64,000 nucleotides of DNA from Cryptomeria japonica. Taxonomy: Eukaryota > Streptophyta > Pinopsida > Cupressales > Cupressaceae. The stretch covers positions 118,613,140 through 118,677,139 of the forward strand of contig NC_081410.1 in NCBI RefSeq assembly GCF_030272615.1. The letters are read 5' to 3'. This document shows, piece by piece, positions 33,895-47,585 of this stretch. The number at the start of each line of letters is the position of its first letter. Within the stretch, counting starts at the first letter, position 1. A program made the translations under genes and the position numbers. Below the pieces are notes generated by a model, which was not told the DNA's origin, searched no databases, and worked only from the letters and a program-made list of their open reading frames with translations.

Positions 33895-34223
33895 TGACTA
33901 CATCGGGGAAGCCTACGCCGATAAGACCAAAACAACCCGAAAGAGACTAACACGCCATGTTAGTCGAATTCGTTATTTCACGAGGAAAAATAAATGGCAG
34001 CCACGCAGCTTGCAAATCAACGAAAGCGACTAACACGCCATGTTAGTCGAATTCATAGGTTTCGCAGGGCAAAAGAAAATGGGGGCCACACAACCCATGA
34101 ATCAGCAAAAGCTACTAACACGCTATGTTAGTCGAATTCGCTGTTTCGCGGAGCAAAAGGAAATGACAACCACTCAGTCCACGAATCAATGAAAGCGACT
34201 AACACGCTATGTTAGTCGAATCT
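33895..34223 (+). repeat. 84-bp array, last cluster
   Basis: Four units with the inverted repeat near 33944, 34027, 34113 and 34197, same orientation as 24640-24960. Confidence 0.85.
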
Positions 34224-36080
<1,857 letters not shown>

Positions 36081-37669
36081 TTGAGGGAATTTGCAAACAT
36101 ATGGGTGAAGTGGACTTTTGATTACTTAAAAATGATTATGTTATTATGGACAATGATTTTTTAGTTTATTTAATGATGTTATTAAAGATAAATGTTTAGG
36201 CACTCAATTTGAAGATCTCAAACTAAATATTTCTTGTTGATTGTGATGATAAATTTATTTTATTGTATTTCTATAAGTTGTAATTTCTCTTATGATGATA
36301 AATTAGAGATTTGACCTTCACATAAAAATCTTACTAATATGAATATTGATAAGGAAAAGTGTTTTTCTATGAATGAACAAGCTTCTTACCTTGGTAAATT
36401 TGTAGAGCATGGGTTAGAAATACTAGTTATTCATGGTGCAAATGATGTTGAGATTGTTCTTTAAATTCATTAATTAAATGTGTTGACCCTAATAATGTTG
36501 ATTGTGAAGAGGTGTTGAACTCAAGGCAAAATCATTCTAGAACTTATCCACAAGGGCGGTTCTATTGTGGATATTTTTTTATGAAGGAATTAAATTGGAT
36601 AAAAACTCTAAAATCCTTACCTCTTCTTCAGAGACATTCCATATAGACTTACATCATGCTTGGATTGAAGGATTGAATTTTAATTTTGAGTCTAAAATGA
36701 AAAATAAACTCAACATTTGTAGTGGTAATATATTACAACTTTGTATCCATGAGTTTGATAAAAATGCATGTGATAGTGGATCTATTAATTTTATATGAAT
36801 CATGACCTAGTTACAATTATGTGGATGAGTTGCAATATAAGATGAAGATACATATCAATGTGATGCAACTCATATTGAGGGGGTGCCTTTGTATTAGCGT
36901 TTTTCTTTTGGTGCACCTATGTATCATGATAGACATGATTTAGACACAATAGGACCCCTAACATTCAAATGATTTTCAAAGATATCTTTCAAAAGTTACA
37001 CTAATCATTTTAAAATTTCTCAAAGATTTGTCTATTTACATTTAATAATGTTTAGAGAATTTTTTACTTAATAAATTCCGAAAATTTCCAATAGTAACAA
37101 ATCCCTTTGGAAATATTATTTCTCTCTAAATCAACAAAAGAGAAAAATAATAAAAATATACTCATTCTTTGATTATTCATTCTTTGATATATTATATTAA
37201 TAAATAAAAAATGTAAAATACTAATATATCAAATTTAAGTTTACAATGGTGAAAAGTGAATAATTCGAATTTGTCTTCATATATCGTAGTTAAGAAAATG
37301 CAAATAAATTTATATCTTTAAAAATTTAAACTTGATTATACTTCTTATAAGGTAATTGATATGTGAATAGTAAGCTAAATTTTTCCTATAAACATTGCCA
37401 TCCACAAAAATGATACAACTTATGATAAATACATTTTGCATTGACCTTAAAATTTATATGAAAATATAACATGTTCAACAGATGCCACAATCTCAAAAGT
37501 TCTGCAATCTGTTTTTTTTTTTGACAATATATTTTTATACAGTTCTACATAATTACATTCGTGTCAACTTGGATCACAATAAATATATTGCTATAAATCC
37601 AACGATTTAAATGCTGCCATTAAAAGCTATACTAAACTATAAATACTTATCATATTCAGATACATTACA
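36081..37669. other. AT-rich interior with degenerate coding-like sequence
   Basis: Pieces such as EKCFSMNEQASYLGKFVEHG (about 36350-36430) and IDLHHAWIEGLNFNFESKMK (36565-36798, +) look like decayed protein code. Stops and frame changes are frequent. No family was recognised. Confidence 0.35.
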
Positions 37670-37678
37670 AATACTTAC
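37670..37678. repeat. 9-bp target duplication AATACTTAC, left copy
   Basis: Repeated exactly at 37841-37849 on the other side of the 162-bp miniature element. Confidence 0.85.
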
Positions 37679-37840
37679 GGACATGTCTATTTGGCTCCAA
37701 AATGGCATACCACGCAACTAACACACGATGTTAGTCCCACCTTTTTAACCATAGATTTTTTATTGGATGACTGAGATTGCATAACACATCGTTGTTAGTC
37801 TGACAAATTCGCCCATTTGGAGCTAGAATATACACAACCC
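37679..37840. mobile_element. 162-bp miniature relative of the TIR transposon
   Basis: Left end GGACATGTCTATTTGGCTCC and right end (complement) GGGTTGTGTATATTCTAGCT carry the family terminus with small changes. Exact AATACTTAC duplications flank it. It contains diverged GACTAACA/TGTTAGTC-type words (about 37718 and 37780). It has no coding capacity. It inserted into the larger family member. Confidence 0.82.
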
Positions 37841-37849
37841 AATACTTAC

Positions 37850-38878
37850 ACCTGTAAGCCTAAAAGCCAAGCTGAATCCTTAGAGTATACAGACAGTAAT
37901 AGGAAGGTTACAGCAGTTTAGTCTGGGGTTAGTTCAGTTCTAGATTCAATTTTAAATTTCTTCCTCCAGATCGAAAGATTATAGACCCTTATCCTAAGAA
38001 AACCCTAGATTTCTCTAGATTCAAATTTAAAAAATAGGTTACAACAGCAAGAGCATGCCATAGAGATCCTCGATCCACCTTGTACACTTACATACCTGTG
38101 GCTCAAAAGGAATTTTAAAAGCTTGCATTTGGGTTGGTTGTGGTATGAGGCAATTTTACAGCATCTATCATCCATCGAGAGACATGGAAGTGGAAGATTT
38201 TGTGTTGTGGCTGTAAGTATGTGGAGGAGATTTCCACATACTGCTGGGTGCACTTGTCTCCAAATAAAACGGACCATAAAACCTGGTAGTGGAGCTTCTT
38301 CTTCAAGTAATTTGTAGAACTTGTCTCATGCCAAGCCTGCCTTCTAGGTGACGATACGAATAGATTAGACCCAGTTTTAGCGGATTTGACTCGATGATAC
38401 TCTTGGCATAGGGCACAACACTCACAGAGGCAATGGACAAGGAATTCAAAGGTTCAATACCTGCGAAGATGCAATTTAACCACATGAATAGGTACAACTG
38501 AATTTGATTCAAAAGCTTTGAGGGGATTGAGAATCATAAAAATCTAAACATCTCACCATCACGTAAGAAAAATCATATATTGAAGGCTGTAAAAAAAAAT
38601 CAAACCTTTGGATGAAAACAGTCTACTTCCACACCCATGGGCCGTAAAATGCCACTGCATTTTTTATTCCTTTCATGCTTTCTTCGTCTGGCTTTCGTTC
38701 ATGGCTGCACCTCACATGGAAAATGAAAAAGCATCTAGTTTTAGGTATTTTAAAAAATTTGAATTGTTTGAGCGGGAATAGAATTTCAAAAAATTCCCTC
38801 CCATGTAGTCATTTCAAATTTAGCCATGCGCGTGACTGACCGTGAGAACCGTCGGAAAATGTTAGCTGCGTGCAAATG
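37850..38878. other. Right interior of the TIR element; possibly captured sequence
   Basis: The part at about 38030-38520 is less AT-rich and has overlapping open frames (for example 38005-38277, -). No recognisable protein emerges. Gene capture, as in Pack-MULEs, is possible but unproven. Confidence 0.3.
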
Positions 38879-39026
38879 TTTTCTGTCAACCGCAAAATGG
38901 CAATATGCCTCCACATCAGCCCGATGGTGGATCCCAGAACGTGTTTGATGACATCATGGAGGGCATGCGATTTTGGAACTGCATCATGGCATGGCATGCC
39001 TTTTTGGAGCCAGAATAGCTACAGCC
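38879..39026 (-). repeat. Right terminal inverted repeat
   Basis: Complement matches the left end in blocks CTATTCTGGCTCCAAAA, CATGCCCTCC, CACGTTCTGGGA and GGTTGACAGAAA. Confidence 0.8.
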
Positions 39027-39035
39027 AAAATTAAA
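39027..39035. repeat. 9-bp target-site duplication AAAATTAAA, right copy
   Basis: Exact partner of 24238-24246. After it the host flank resumes with ATGGCACCATAAAAGCACC, a string also found after NPF copy 3 (43620-43640). Confidence 0.85.
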
Positions 39036-39590
39036 CATGGCACCATAAAAGCACCTTTCAAAATTATTAGGCTAAGTGTATTACACTTAAATAATGGATG
39101 AAAAAACTTTTGATAAATATAAATTTGACATCCTTATTGATGTCATCCTCCCACTCCAACTTTTTTTTGCATTTAATTTTTTTCATATACTAAGATAATA
39201 ATATAATAATAATGTAGTTTTAATAGATTTGTTTTCTTTTATTAAGAGTTTAATAGAAATATAATAATATTATAATATAATAATAATAATTTTGTACTAA
39301 ATTTTTTTTCTTTTTTAAAGATTTTAATGAAAATTTAAAAATATAATAACAAGATAGAGAACCTATTATTTTATTTATCATATTTGAAGATAGCTTATTT
39401 TAATTAGAATAAATGGCTAGTGGTTAGGATCTCGGTTAAAAATCAGGTAATATTTTGACTAAGGTAAATATTCATATCTATTATGTAAAATAGTCATACA
39501 ATCTAACAAGATGAGAAGTGAGACTAAATTAGATAGAAGACAATAAAATATAAAAGAAAATTAACGACAATTAAAAAGAGTAGCTATGGG
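39036..39590. other. AT-rich 3' flank of NPF copy 2
   Basis: This is the original downstream flank displaced by the transposon. ATAATAAT-type runs, no gene. Confidence 0.55.
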
Positions 39591-40560
39591 TCATTGAGCA
39601 GTATCAAGTCTTTCATGGTCTACCATTCCTAATTGAGGAAGTTCAATTTCTCCTCAAATGATATCTTTGGGAACAATATTATCATCTTCATCAAGAATAG
39701 AGGGGATATCATGTTTCATCAAAGCTTGGCCTTTGTCAAGTTCTTTTTATTTTTGGTTTTGTCAGTAGGGTCTAGAGAGATAATTTGAGTAGTAGAATCA
39801 ACCACCCTATGCTTGGTTCTCCTTTTCTCTAGCTTGAACAAAAAAACTTGGCGAGTTGTGGTTGTATTTTTTATCAATTCTTAGAGTACAAGCAACAATG
39901 TCTTTTATGTCCTTGGGGATATTCTCTCGGTTAACTTCTAGAGTAACCACCTATTTTTTCATATTTCTCATCTCATCAATATTCCCAATCACCTTTTGGG
40001 CATCCTTCATTTCCCTTTCAAGATGATCCCACTTATTAAACTTAATAGACATGTATTTAACAAACTACAATACATCATCTTCAATCTCCTCATCTTTCCA
40101 CTCAACAATTTAGGCAGAGTAAGGGATTCTTGCTTGGTGAGATGCCACTAGGCTAATTAACATTTTAGAATATATTTTTAGATATTGTACACCTTGCAAA
40201 GATTGTTCAATTTTTATATGAGTTGGATACAAATATTACAAGATTGAGAGCTCTCAGAAGAACCTATACGATAGGCTTTGTGGTGCTTGTCTATATAGGA
40301 TTTCAGATAAAATATGATTGAAGTCTTTGGTGGGCATTTTTGCTAGGTAAGGGCTAGAAGAGACATTGAAACTAGCATGGAAGGAATGGGAACTTACTAT
40401 TGATTGGGAGATCTAGGTAGAGTTTATTCTTCATTGGACACAAAAATATAGGAACCCTTAAGGGAAACCTTGAAAGACACTTTATTAGACCTTGGTGAGG
40501 AAGGAGAGGGGTCCATAGAGGGGATAATAACAAGATATTCTTGAGGAGCAACAAAAACAT
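39590..40560 (-). pseudogene. Degenerate coding remnant, unidentified
   Basis: On the - strand one frame keeps long coding-like pieces: VEWKDEEIEDDVL, FVKYMSIKFNKWDHLEREMK, VTLEVNRENIPKDIKDIVAC, TLRIDKKYNHNSPSFFV, QIISLDPTDKTKNKKNL and MKHDIPSILDEDDNIVPKDI. Stops and shifts interrupt them. It is probably a decayed transposon protein; I do not recognise the domain. Confidence 0.4.
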
Positions 40561-41089
40561 TGATAGGGGATGACATTTTGGATTACAACTTCTTAAGGGT
40601 GGGACCCTCTTCTATCCTAACCAAGGAGGGGTTATAGATACGAGGGCAAACATAATGGTTCAAGGTGAGCAAAATTACAATAGTTTGATGATAAATGAGC
40701 CCTTGGTCTAGGGGAATGGCTTCACCACTAAGAAACAACTTTTGAATAGACTCTTCAAGAAATAAAACAACTAGAATACAAAATTCATCCTAATATTATG
40801 TCTAAAATGATTCAACATAAGAAAAAGGTAAGTGTGGAACTTCTTGTAGTGGCCTTCAAGGGTAACATGCCTCATCAACACCTCCTGAACCTTCTTCTAG
40901 ACCCTCAACAAATCATCTTTGTTGAAATCATTTTGTAATATATTCACCTTCTTATCTCTCATCTCTTTTTAGAAATCTATTTGTTTCCTCCTAGTAATTT
41001 CCTTTTAAATTTTTGGGAATTATGACTCCTAGGGATAACTTAGTTGTTGTGGTGATCATTTACATTGAAAATTGGAAAGAAATACCTTA

Positions 41090-41112
41090 CACACACACAC
41101 ACAGATATATAT
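41090..41112. repeat. (AC)n-(AT)n microsatellite
   Basis: A run of AC dinucleotides followed by ATATAT. Confidence 0.85.
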
Positions 41113-41594
41113 ATTGTACCATCTTTCCTAGAATATGTGAATTTCATCAATTTAAGAGAATTCATAGTCATTTGTAGCTTCAATGAAGAATGAGAGGTTT
41201 CCTTTTTGAAGTCCACACCCCATTATCAATATTAATGCCTTCATGATCTTTCAACTCAATTTGTAAGAGATCTCCCATGGTCGAGTCTGAAAGAGAAAGA
41301 AAAAATTTAGGGGTAGCAAATGGTACAATGAGTAGCTAACTACAAACCACTTTGCTTCAAGATGATAAAGAGCCAAAGGAACCCTTTAGTCTTTCCATGA
41401 TAATTCAAGAAGGGAGATAAATCTCCTTCCTTAATATTTCATAATGAAGAAATTTGTGGTGTTAAAGCCATTATGTTAATTAGATGTTTGAGTACTTGTT
41501 CTAATGTTAGGGGGCTTCTCATGTTTCACCTCATTTTTATATTGATTTCAATGTAGTTTGAGAGAGATGTAACATCATTTCAAATCTTGATAGA

Positions 41595-42399
41595 TTTTAA
41601 AATATAACCCAAGATGTACCCTTTTGGTAATATGCAAATGCCCCACTCCAAATGCCATGAGTAAATCAAGACACAAGATCTTAGGGGGCCCTTAATTTTT
41701 AACACAATAGAAAGTGACTCTATGGATTTGAACCTTGGTTGTTGGCACTATAGGAGAGAACCCCCACCATTTCACCAAAAGGCCTCCCCTTAAAATCTAA
41801 ACTAAGGATGTACCCTTGGGTGACATGCAGATGTCCCTCTTCAAATTTCAAGGGTAAATCAAGCTACAAGATCTCGGGGGACCCTTAATTGTTGATACAG
41901 TACAGAGTAAACCATTGAAGTTTGAAAAAATTTAAACCAAGGATGTATCCCTTGGGTGACATGTAAATGGCATACTCTACATCTCACACGTAAATCAAGA
42001 TACAAGATCTTAGAGAGCCCCTCAGTTTTTGACACGGTAGATAGTAACCCTATGAGGTTTGAACCTTAAAAATTTCAACCAAGGACGTACCTCCTAGGCA
42101 TAATGCAAATACCCCACTCCACATATCATGGGTAAATCAAGATACAAGAGCTTAGGGGACCCTCAATTGTTGACGCAATATAGAGTAATCTCGCAAAGTT
42201 TTAATAATTTACACTAAAGACGTACCTCTTGGGTGATGTACAAATACCCCGCTCCACATGTTACAGGTAAAACATGATATGATATCTTAAGGTCCCATCA
42301 ATTGTTGATGTGGAAGAGACTAACCCATGAGATTTTAACCCCTCGTTTTAGCATTACAAGAAATAAACAAAAATTTAAACTAGGAATGTACCCCTTGGG
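41595..42399. repeat. Degenerate tandem repeat, unit about 135 bp, five to six copies
   Basis: The landmark ATGTACCC(TTGGGTGAC) or a variant recurs near 41614, 41808, 41943, 42085, 42219 and 42386. Each is followed by CCCCACTCCACAT-like and GTAAATCAAGATACAAGATC-like blocks. One unit carries a 60-bp insertion (about 41740-41795). The last unit ends exactly where NPF copy 3 begins. Confidence 0.8.
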
Positions 42400-43569
42400 T
42401 GACAGAATATGCTCAAGTAATTTTTGCATCTTTTAGAAATAGAAATCTCAGTTCCTTTTAATCCAAAAGATTTGTATGATACCCATTTGCAAAAAAGAGC
42501 AGCTCCAAACCTCTATTTGACAAACCAATTCAAGTATGCGTCTTTTCTAATTTATTTTTAATAATATAGAGTACAAAAGAATAGCATGCATCTTGTAGGA
42601 AAATATACATATTTGTGTAGAAGTTTGCATGGTTGTGCTTGCAATTCATCTTACCCATCTATGATTTTCTTATCTCACGAAAGCCCAAATCCAGGTTTGA
42701 ATCCATTAACCTTACATTTTAATGTTTGTGTAAGTTCACATATACAATGTTTCTCTCTCTCTCCCTTCGGGTTTTTGAACAAAGCAGCCATTATAAGAAA
42801 AGAAGACTTTGAAGAGAATGGCTCATAAGAATCTTTGCACAGTGAAGAATGTCCAAGAGCTAAAATCAGTGATAAGTGTATTGCCTGTTTGGAGCACTGG
42901 AACTATGGCGTCCTTCATTTTATTGGGTACTTCACACACATATAAGGTATACCAGGCATGACACATGAACAGAAATCTGGGCATCTTGAAGGTACCCACA
43001 TCATCATACATTATCTTCTCCATGTTGGCCACATCCATATCACTGCCCTTCTACAACAGAATTCTCCTTCCTTTCTTCCGCCACTTAAGAAAGAAGAGTG
43101 AGGGAATTTATGTAATGGAAAGGATTGGAACAGGGCTTATCATTTCCGTGCAATCCATAACAGTTGCTGCACTGGTAGAAGTTAAACAGAAACAAAGCAG
43201 CAGGATTATGCCTTTTGGCTTGCTCCATATTATACTTTGATAGGCCTAGCAGAGGCATTTTATGTCACTGGCTAGATCAAATTCTTTTATGAGCAGTTTC
43301 CTAAGAGCATGAGCAGTATGGTTGTTGTATTGTTGTGGTCAGCATGGGGATTGGATTGTTGCTTAACAGTCTAGGGAGAATGGAAAAAAGGCTTGGCTAC
43401 CTCAAGACCTTGATCAAGGCCATCTTGAATATTATTTTTTATTTTTTGCAGGGCTTGGTGTTTTGAATTTCTTGTACTTCTTGTATGCACCAGGAGTGTA
43501 AAAAATAGAGACTGTTGGGAAGAAAATGATCACATAAATGAGAGAGGCAAGAGAGTACCTTCAGCTTAA
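42400..43569 (+). pseudogene. NPF-family transporter, copy 3, truncated relic
   Basis: Starts in the middle of exon 3 (TGACAGAATATGCTCAAG), runs to the exon 3 donor near 42533 and resumes with exon 4 from about 42772 (TTTTTGAACAAAGCAGCC) to the equivalent stop at 43567-43569. The exon 4 acceptor reads CGGG instead of CAGG. An 11-bp loss near 42826 makes an early stop. Further deletions near 43330 and 43365 remove conserved helix and loop sequence (the VVFTLVHKFTG region). The first two exons and half of the third are absent. By eye it is closer to copy 2 than to copy 1. Confidence 0.88.
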
Positions 43570-43699
43570 TGTGGTTGATGTTGAACCAGATGGACCTCTG
43601 GACTCCAAAGATAAACTGAATGTCACATCATAAAAGCACCTTCCTTATAATTAATAATGTATATAATATTGTTATGGTGGAGCGACTGTTGGTGGTCCC

Positions 43700-45205
43700 T
43701 CCTGGGCATCGGTGGCCATTGGGGGCCCCCGCCCAGACTCTGCTTGAATTCTTGACAGGGTCCCCCCTTCATCTTCGAAGAGGGTTTATCCCTGTCTCTT
43801 GCGCCATATTTGTTTATGTGAATAAGGAGTCTGAACAGGAAATAGAGAACAATGTGAAGGTTTTCATCGAGCATAGTGCTATCTGTAGGTTCAAGGGTAT
43901 CTCGCCCAGCCTCCCAGAGTTGCATAAATAGATTTCCCCAACACTGAAATCCCCTCGTTTCTGGTACAATTCACATTTACCCTATGGCTAAATGTTTCTT
44001 TGTTTGTAAATTTGAGAATGCTGAAGATAGAAGAAAAATCCTATGTGAAAGCTTTTTTTAGGAGAAAGATAATATGTCGCTCTTGGCCAAACCTTGGCAC
44101 TTTGATTTTAACCCCCTTTCAGAGAAATTCAACAAAATCCCAGTCTGGGTCAAGCTTCCTAACCTTCCTCTCCACTTGTGGGTTGATTCTCTCTTTGCGA
44201 AGATCGGTGATGCCATTGGGAGCTTCATTATGGTGGATAATGACTCCTATAGGCTTTATCATACTACCTTTGCTCATATTCTAGTTGAGCTAGATGTTTC
44301 TATGGGACTGCCAGCTAAAATCGTCATTAATTCCTCTTGTGGCAGCTGGGTCCAAACTTTGGATTACGAAGGTATTCCTTTCAAGTGTTGTAGATGCTTC
44401 AAAACCGGCCATGTGGCTGGGAATTGTGGTCTTGAGAAGAAAAATTTGGTGACCTCATGGTGGTCGAGGGCCTCACATTAGCATTATACAGTTAGGAAAC
44501 CATTGGACTCTTCTAAAGAGTCGTTGGTTGTTGGGGTTTCTACGTTAGCTAGCTCGATTTCTTTAAAGACAATGCATGATTCTTCGGCTGCCACTGAGGT
44601 TGTTTCTGAGATTAATGATGTTGTGATACAGGATGTTGTTGTCCCCTCTACTAAAAATGGATTGTTGTCTCTTACCTCACTGGCTGCTTCATCATGTGCT
44701 GACACAACTTTTACCCCATCTGCTGGTTGCGGTCCTTTGCCCACGGCAGTTGCTGCTCCATCTTCTGACACTCTTTCTCCCAATCTGGTAAGATCGGTGT
44801 TGGGCCCTTTGAACTAGTCAGCTGCGGCTGCTAAAGTTGAAGAAGGGTGGATTACTGTTAAGGTGAAGCATTCAAAGATGTTGAAGCCTTCTTTTGATAT
44901 GACTCTTCATTCCCACAAGGCCAATTGTAAATCTTGAGGGGCCTTGTTGTTGGTTGTTTGGGTTGGCTTTCCTGGCCCTGTCTTTGGTGGAGCTGCCTAT
45001 TGTCATTTGAGGCAGTCTCTGCTCTTTTGGTTGTGGCTCTCTCTGTGTTGAGTCTTTTCTGCTGCTAGCTTTTTGTTTTCATCCAACTGTCCTTTATGTG
45101 GTCCTTCAAAATATGTTTTCTCCTATTCAAAAACAATGCCCTTTTCATTGTGTTATGGGTTCATTTTCGTAAATTCTAAATAGAATAGAATAGAATAGAA
45201 TAAAA
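43700..45205 (+). pseudogene. LINE ORF1-type gene (DUF4283 plus CCHC knuckle), deletion derivative
   Basis: The pieces AICRFKGISPSLPELHK (about 43880-43930), KPWHFDFNPLSEKFNKIPVW, VKLPNLPLHLWVDSLF and LYHTTFAHILVELDVSMGLP are the nucleic-acid-binding N-terminal region (DUF4283) of plant L1-like ORF1 proteins. CCRCFKTGHVAGNC (about 44386-44430) is a perfect C-X2-C-X4-H-X4-C knuckle. The Ser/Thr/Val-rich tail continues in the same frame to VEEGWITVKVKHSKML near 44880 and a stop at about 44937. Stops at 44479 and 44815, and an upstream shift near 44040, disable it. Then 3' DNA ends in a short GAATA tandem (about 45177-45203), as LINE tails often do. The whole ORF2 (endonuclease, reverse transcriptase) is missing. 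Confidence 0.8.
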
Positions 45206-46017
45206 GACTTTTTATATTTATGAAGTCAAAGATAGTCTATGGGATAGCAACCTTATTGTTTTTGTATTGTGAAGTGGAAACCTTCTATAGTTTAATTTAA
45301 TAATTTGAACTTTTTCATTCTCTCCTTCCAATTTATGTAATTAAAAATTTACAAATAACATATTTTTGGGTGAAATTTGGTTTAGGACATAATATTATTA
45401 ATCACATTTTTATTGTGCATAAGAAGATGTGAGGTAATCATGTCAAACAGGTAGGAGCTTGGGCCATGGTAGAAAATTAGGTAAATAAAATAAAAATATT
45501 GTGAATATATTGGCGCTAGCATTTGCAGAAGCAGAAAAATCAGTTATTGTAAATGTTAATCAAGTTGGATGGACATAAGTTTGGTGGGGAGCAAGATATG
45601 GGCATCCATCAATGTATAACTAATTTGCCATGTGTTTGGTGTGTTGGATGATGACAACAATTAAAAAAAAAAGAAATCTTTTCTTATTGAAAAAATATAT
45701 TTTTCTTAAGAGATATTTTTTAATTATTTTAAAAAGTGAACTTTTTTTCTAAGTTTGATAATGATTGTTATTTTGAAGGTATTCTAGATATCTATGTTGC
45801 TTTGAAGACACAGTGCAATTGTGTGAACATTACAATTTTTTGTGTAAATTTGTGTCTTGTTTGTGATTTTTTATTTTGTTTCTTGTAATTTATTTATTTG
45901 CAATTAACTTGTGCTACAATATTTAATTTTTTGGGGGCTTATGCTTCCGCTTCAACAAGTGGTAGTCTAAACAATTGTGTTAGGATTTGGTGTTGATTTT
46001 GTAGCATCAAGTGGTGA
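45206..46017. other. AT-rich region, possibly the copia 5' LTR and leader
   Basis: Lies directly upstream of a copia gag relic. GTGGTAGTC near 45960 could be a decayed primer-binding site, but LTR ends could not be fixed. Confidence 0.35.
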
Positions 46018-46655
46018 GGATTTTGAATGCAAGGTTCGAGGTGGAGAGATTCAATAGGAATATTAATTTTGAGCTATGGAATCTCAAGATGCATGATTTG
46101 TTAGTGCAACAAGGTTTTGATAACGAATTTATAGAAACTTGTGAATATGACTAATGAGGACTAGGAAGATGTGGATACAAGAGCTCTTAGCATAATTTGG
46201 TCGTGTTTTGTAGATCATTCTCTTTTCAATATTGTTGGAGAGGAAAGCACAATAGGCTTATATAACATTATGGAGAGTTCTTAGATGACAAAATCCTTGA
46301 CAAATCGAATCTACTTAAAGAGGCAATTGTATAGTTTGCATCATTTAAATATTTTCAATACTCTTATATGTCAATTAGTATGGGTGTAAAAATCAAGGAT
46401 GGAGACAAAGCCAGTCACATTATTGTGTTCGTTGTCTTTATCCTGGAATCACTTAGTCACTTACAATAGCTCTAGTAAAATTGAAACCCTTGAATTTGGT
46501 TCTCATTTGGGATTTTTGTTGTATAAAGAGGTGTGAAGTAAATCTAATACAAGAACTTCCACACCAGAAGCAACGATGGCTAGAGATTGATCCTTAGAAA
46601 GAGGGGAGAATTCAATAGGTACGTCCAGATCTAAATCAAAAGGAAAAAAGAGTAA
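46018..46655 (+). pseudogene. Ty1/copia gag relic (UBN2-type)
   Basis: Reads ARFEVERFNRNINFELWNLK, MHDLLVQQGF, then FNIVGEESTIGLYNIMESS, MTKSLTNRIYLKRQLYSL, LNIFNTLICQL, VTLLCSLSLSWNHLVTYNSS, and a C-terminal SLERGENSIGTSRSKSKGKK. This is the standard order of copia capsid proteins up to the zinc-knuckle linker. Several stops and at least two frame changes are present, and part of the middle is deleted. The knuckle and pol are gone. Confidence 0.85.
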
Positions 46656-46809
46656 GTGATATTTTAATGTGTATTTTTTTCTTATACTGTGAGTTATCTT
46701 TCATGTATATATTCACACAATGCTTGAGAGTGGTTTCAAATCTCTAGGAGTTGTAATGCAAATTCTAGGTCTTATTAATTTTAGACAGTTAAATTTCAAT
46801 TTAAAAAAG

Positions 46810-47121
<312 letters not shown>

Positions 47122-47164
47122 CTTGTCTAGGTCTCTCACCACTCTACCGCCTCTCACCCTTTCA

Positions 47165-47585
47165 AGCATTAAGGGCACATAGCGTTTAAGTTTGAGGGTA
47201 TTGGGTTTACATATGAGAGTATAAGGTATAGGATTTATGGTTGAGAGTACATAGCTATAGGGTTTACATTATAGGATGGATGATATAAGGTTTAGGGTTG
47301 AGTCTATTAGTATAGAGTTTAGGATTTCAGGTTGAGAGTATGGGGTATAGGTTTTAGGATTGAAGATATTTTCTTATAGGGTCGATGGTATTGGTATTGG
47401 GTTTTGGGTTTTGTGTTGATGGGGTAATTCATAGGGTTTACACATGGTGTAGGGTTGAGGTTGTGGGGTTTATTAGGTATTGGCTTTAGGATGTAAGGTT
47501 GAGGGATAGGGGTTTAGGGTTGATGGAATAGGGTATCTAGGGTTTAAGATTATGGGTATAGAGTTTAGGGTTAAGTGTAGAGGTG
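47165..47585. repeat. Degenerate telomere-like block (TTTAGGG-related)
   Basis: The G-rich strand is +. Words TTTAGGG, TATAGGG, GGGTTTA and GGTTTAGGGTTGA recur every 7-20 bases for about 420 bp. TTTAGGG is the plant telomere repeat. The block follows directly after the CT tract. The array is too degenerate to be a functional telomere. Confidence 0.55.

Noticed and set aside
24640-34223. Regular short palindromic repeats resembling a CRISPR array
   Set aside because: Plant nuclear context, spacers are themselves repeats of each other, and no cas genes; this is tandem transposon DNA.
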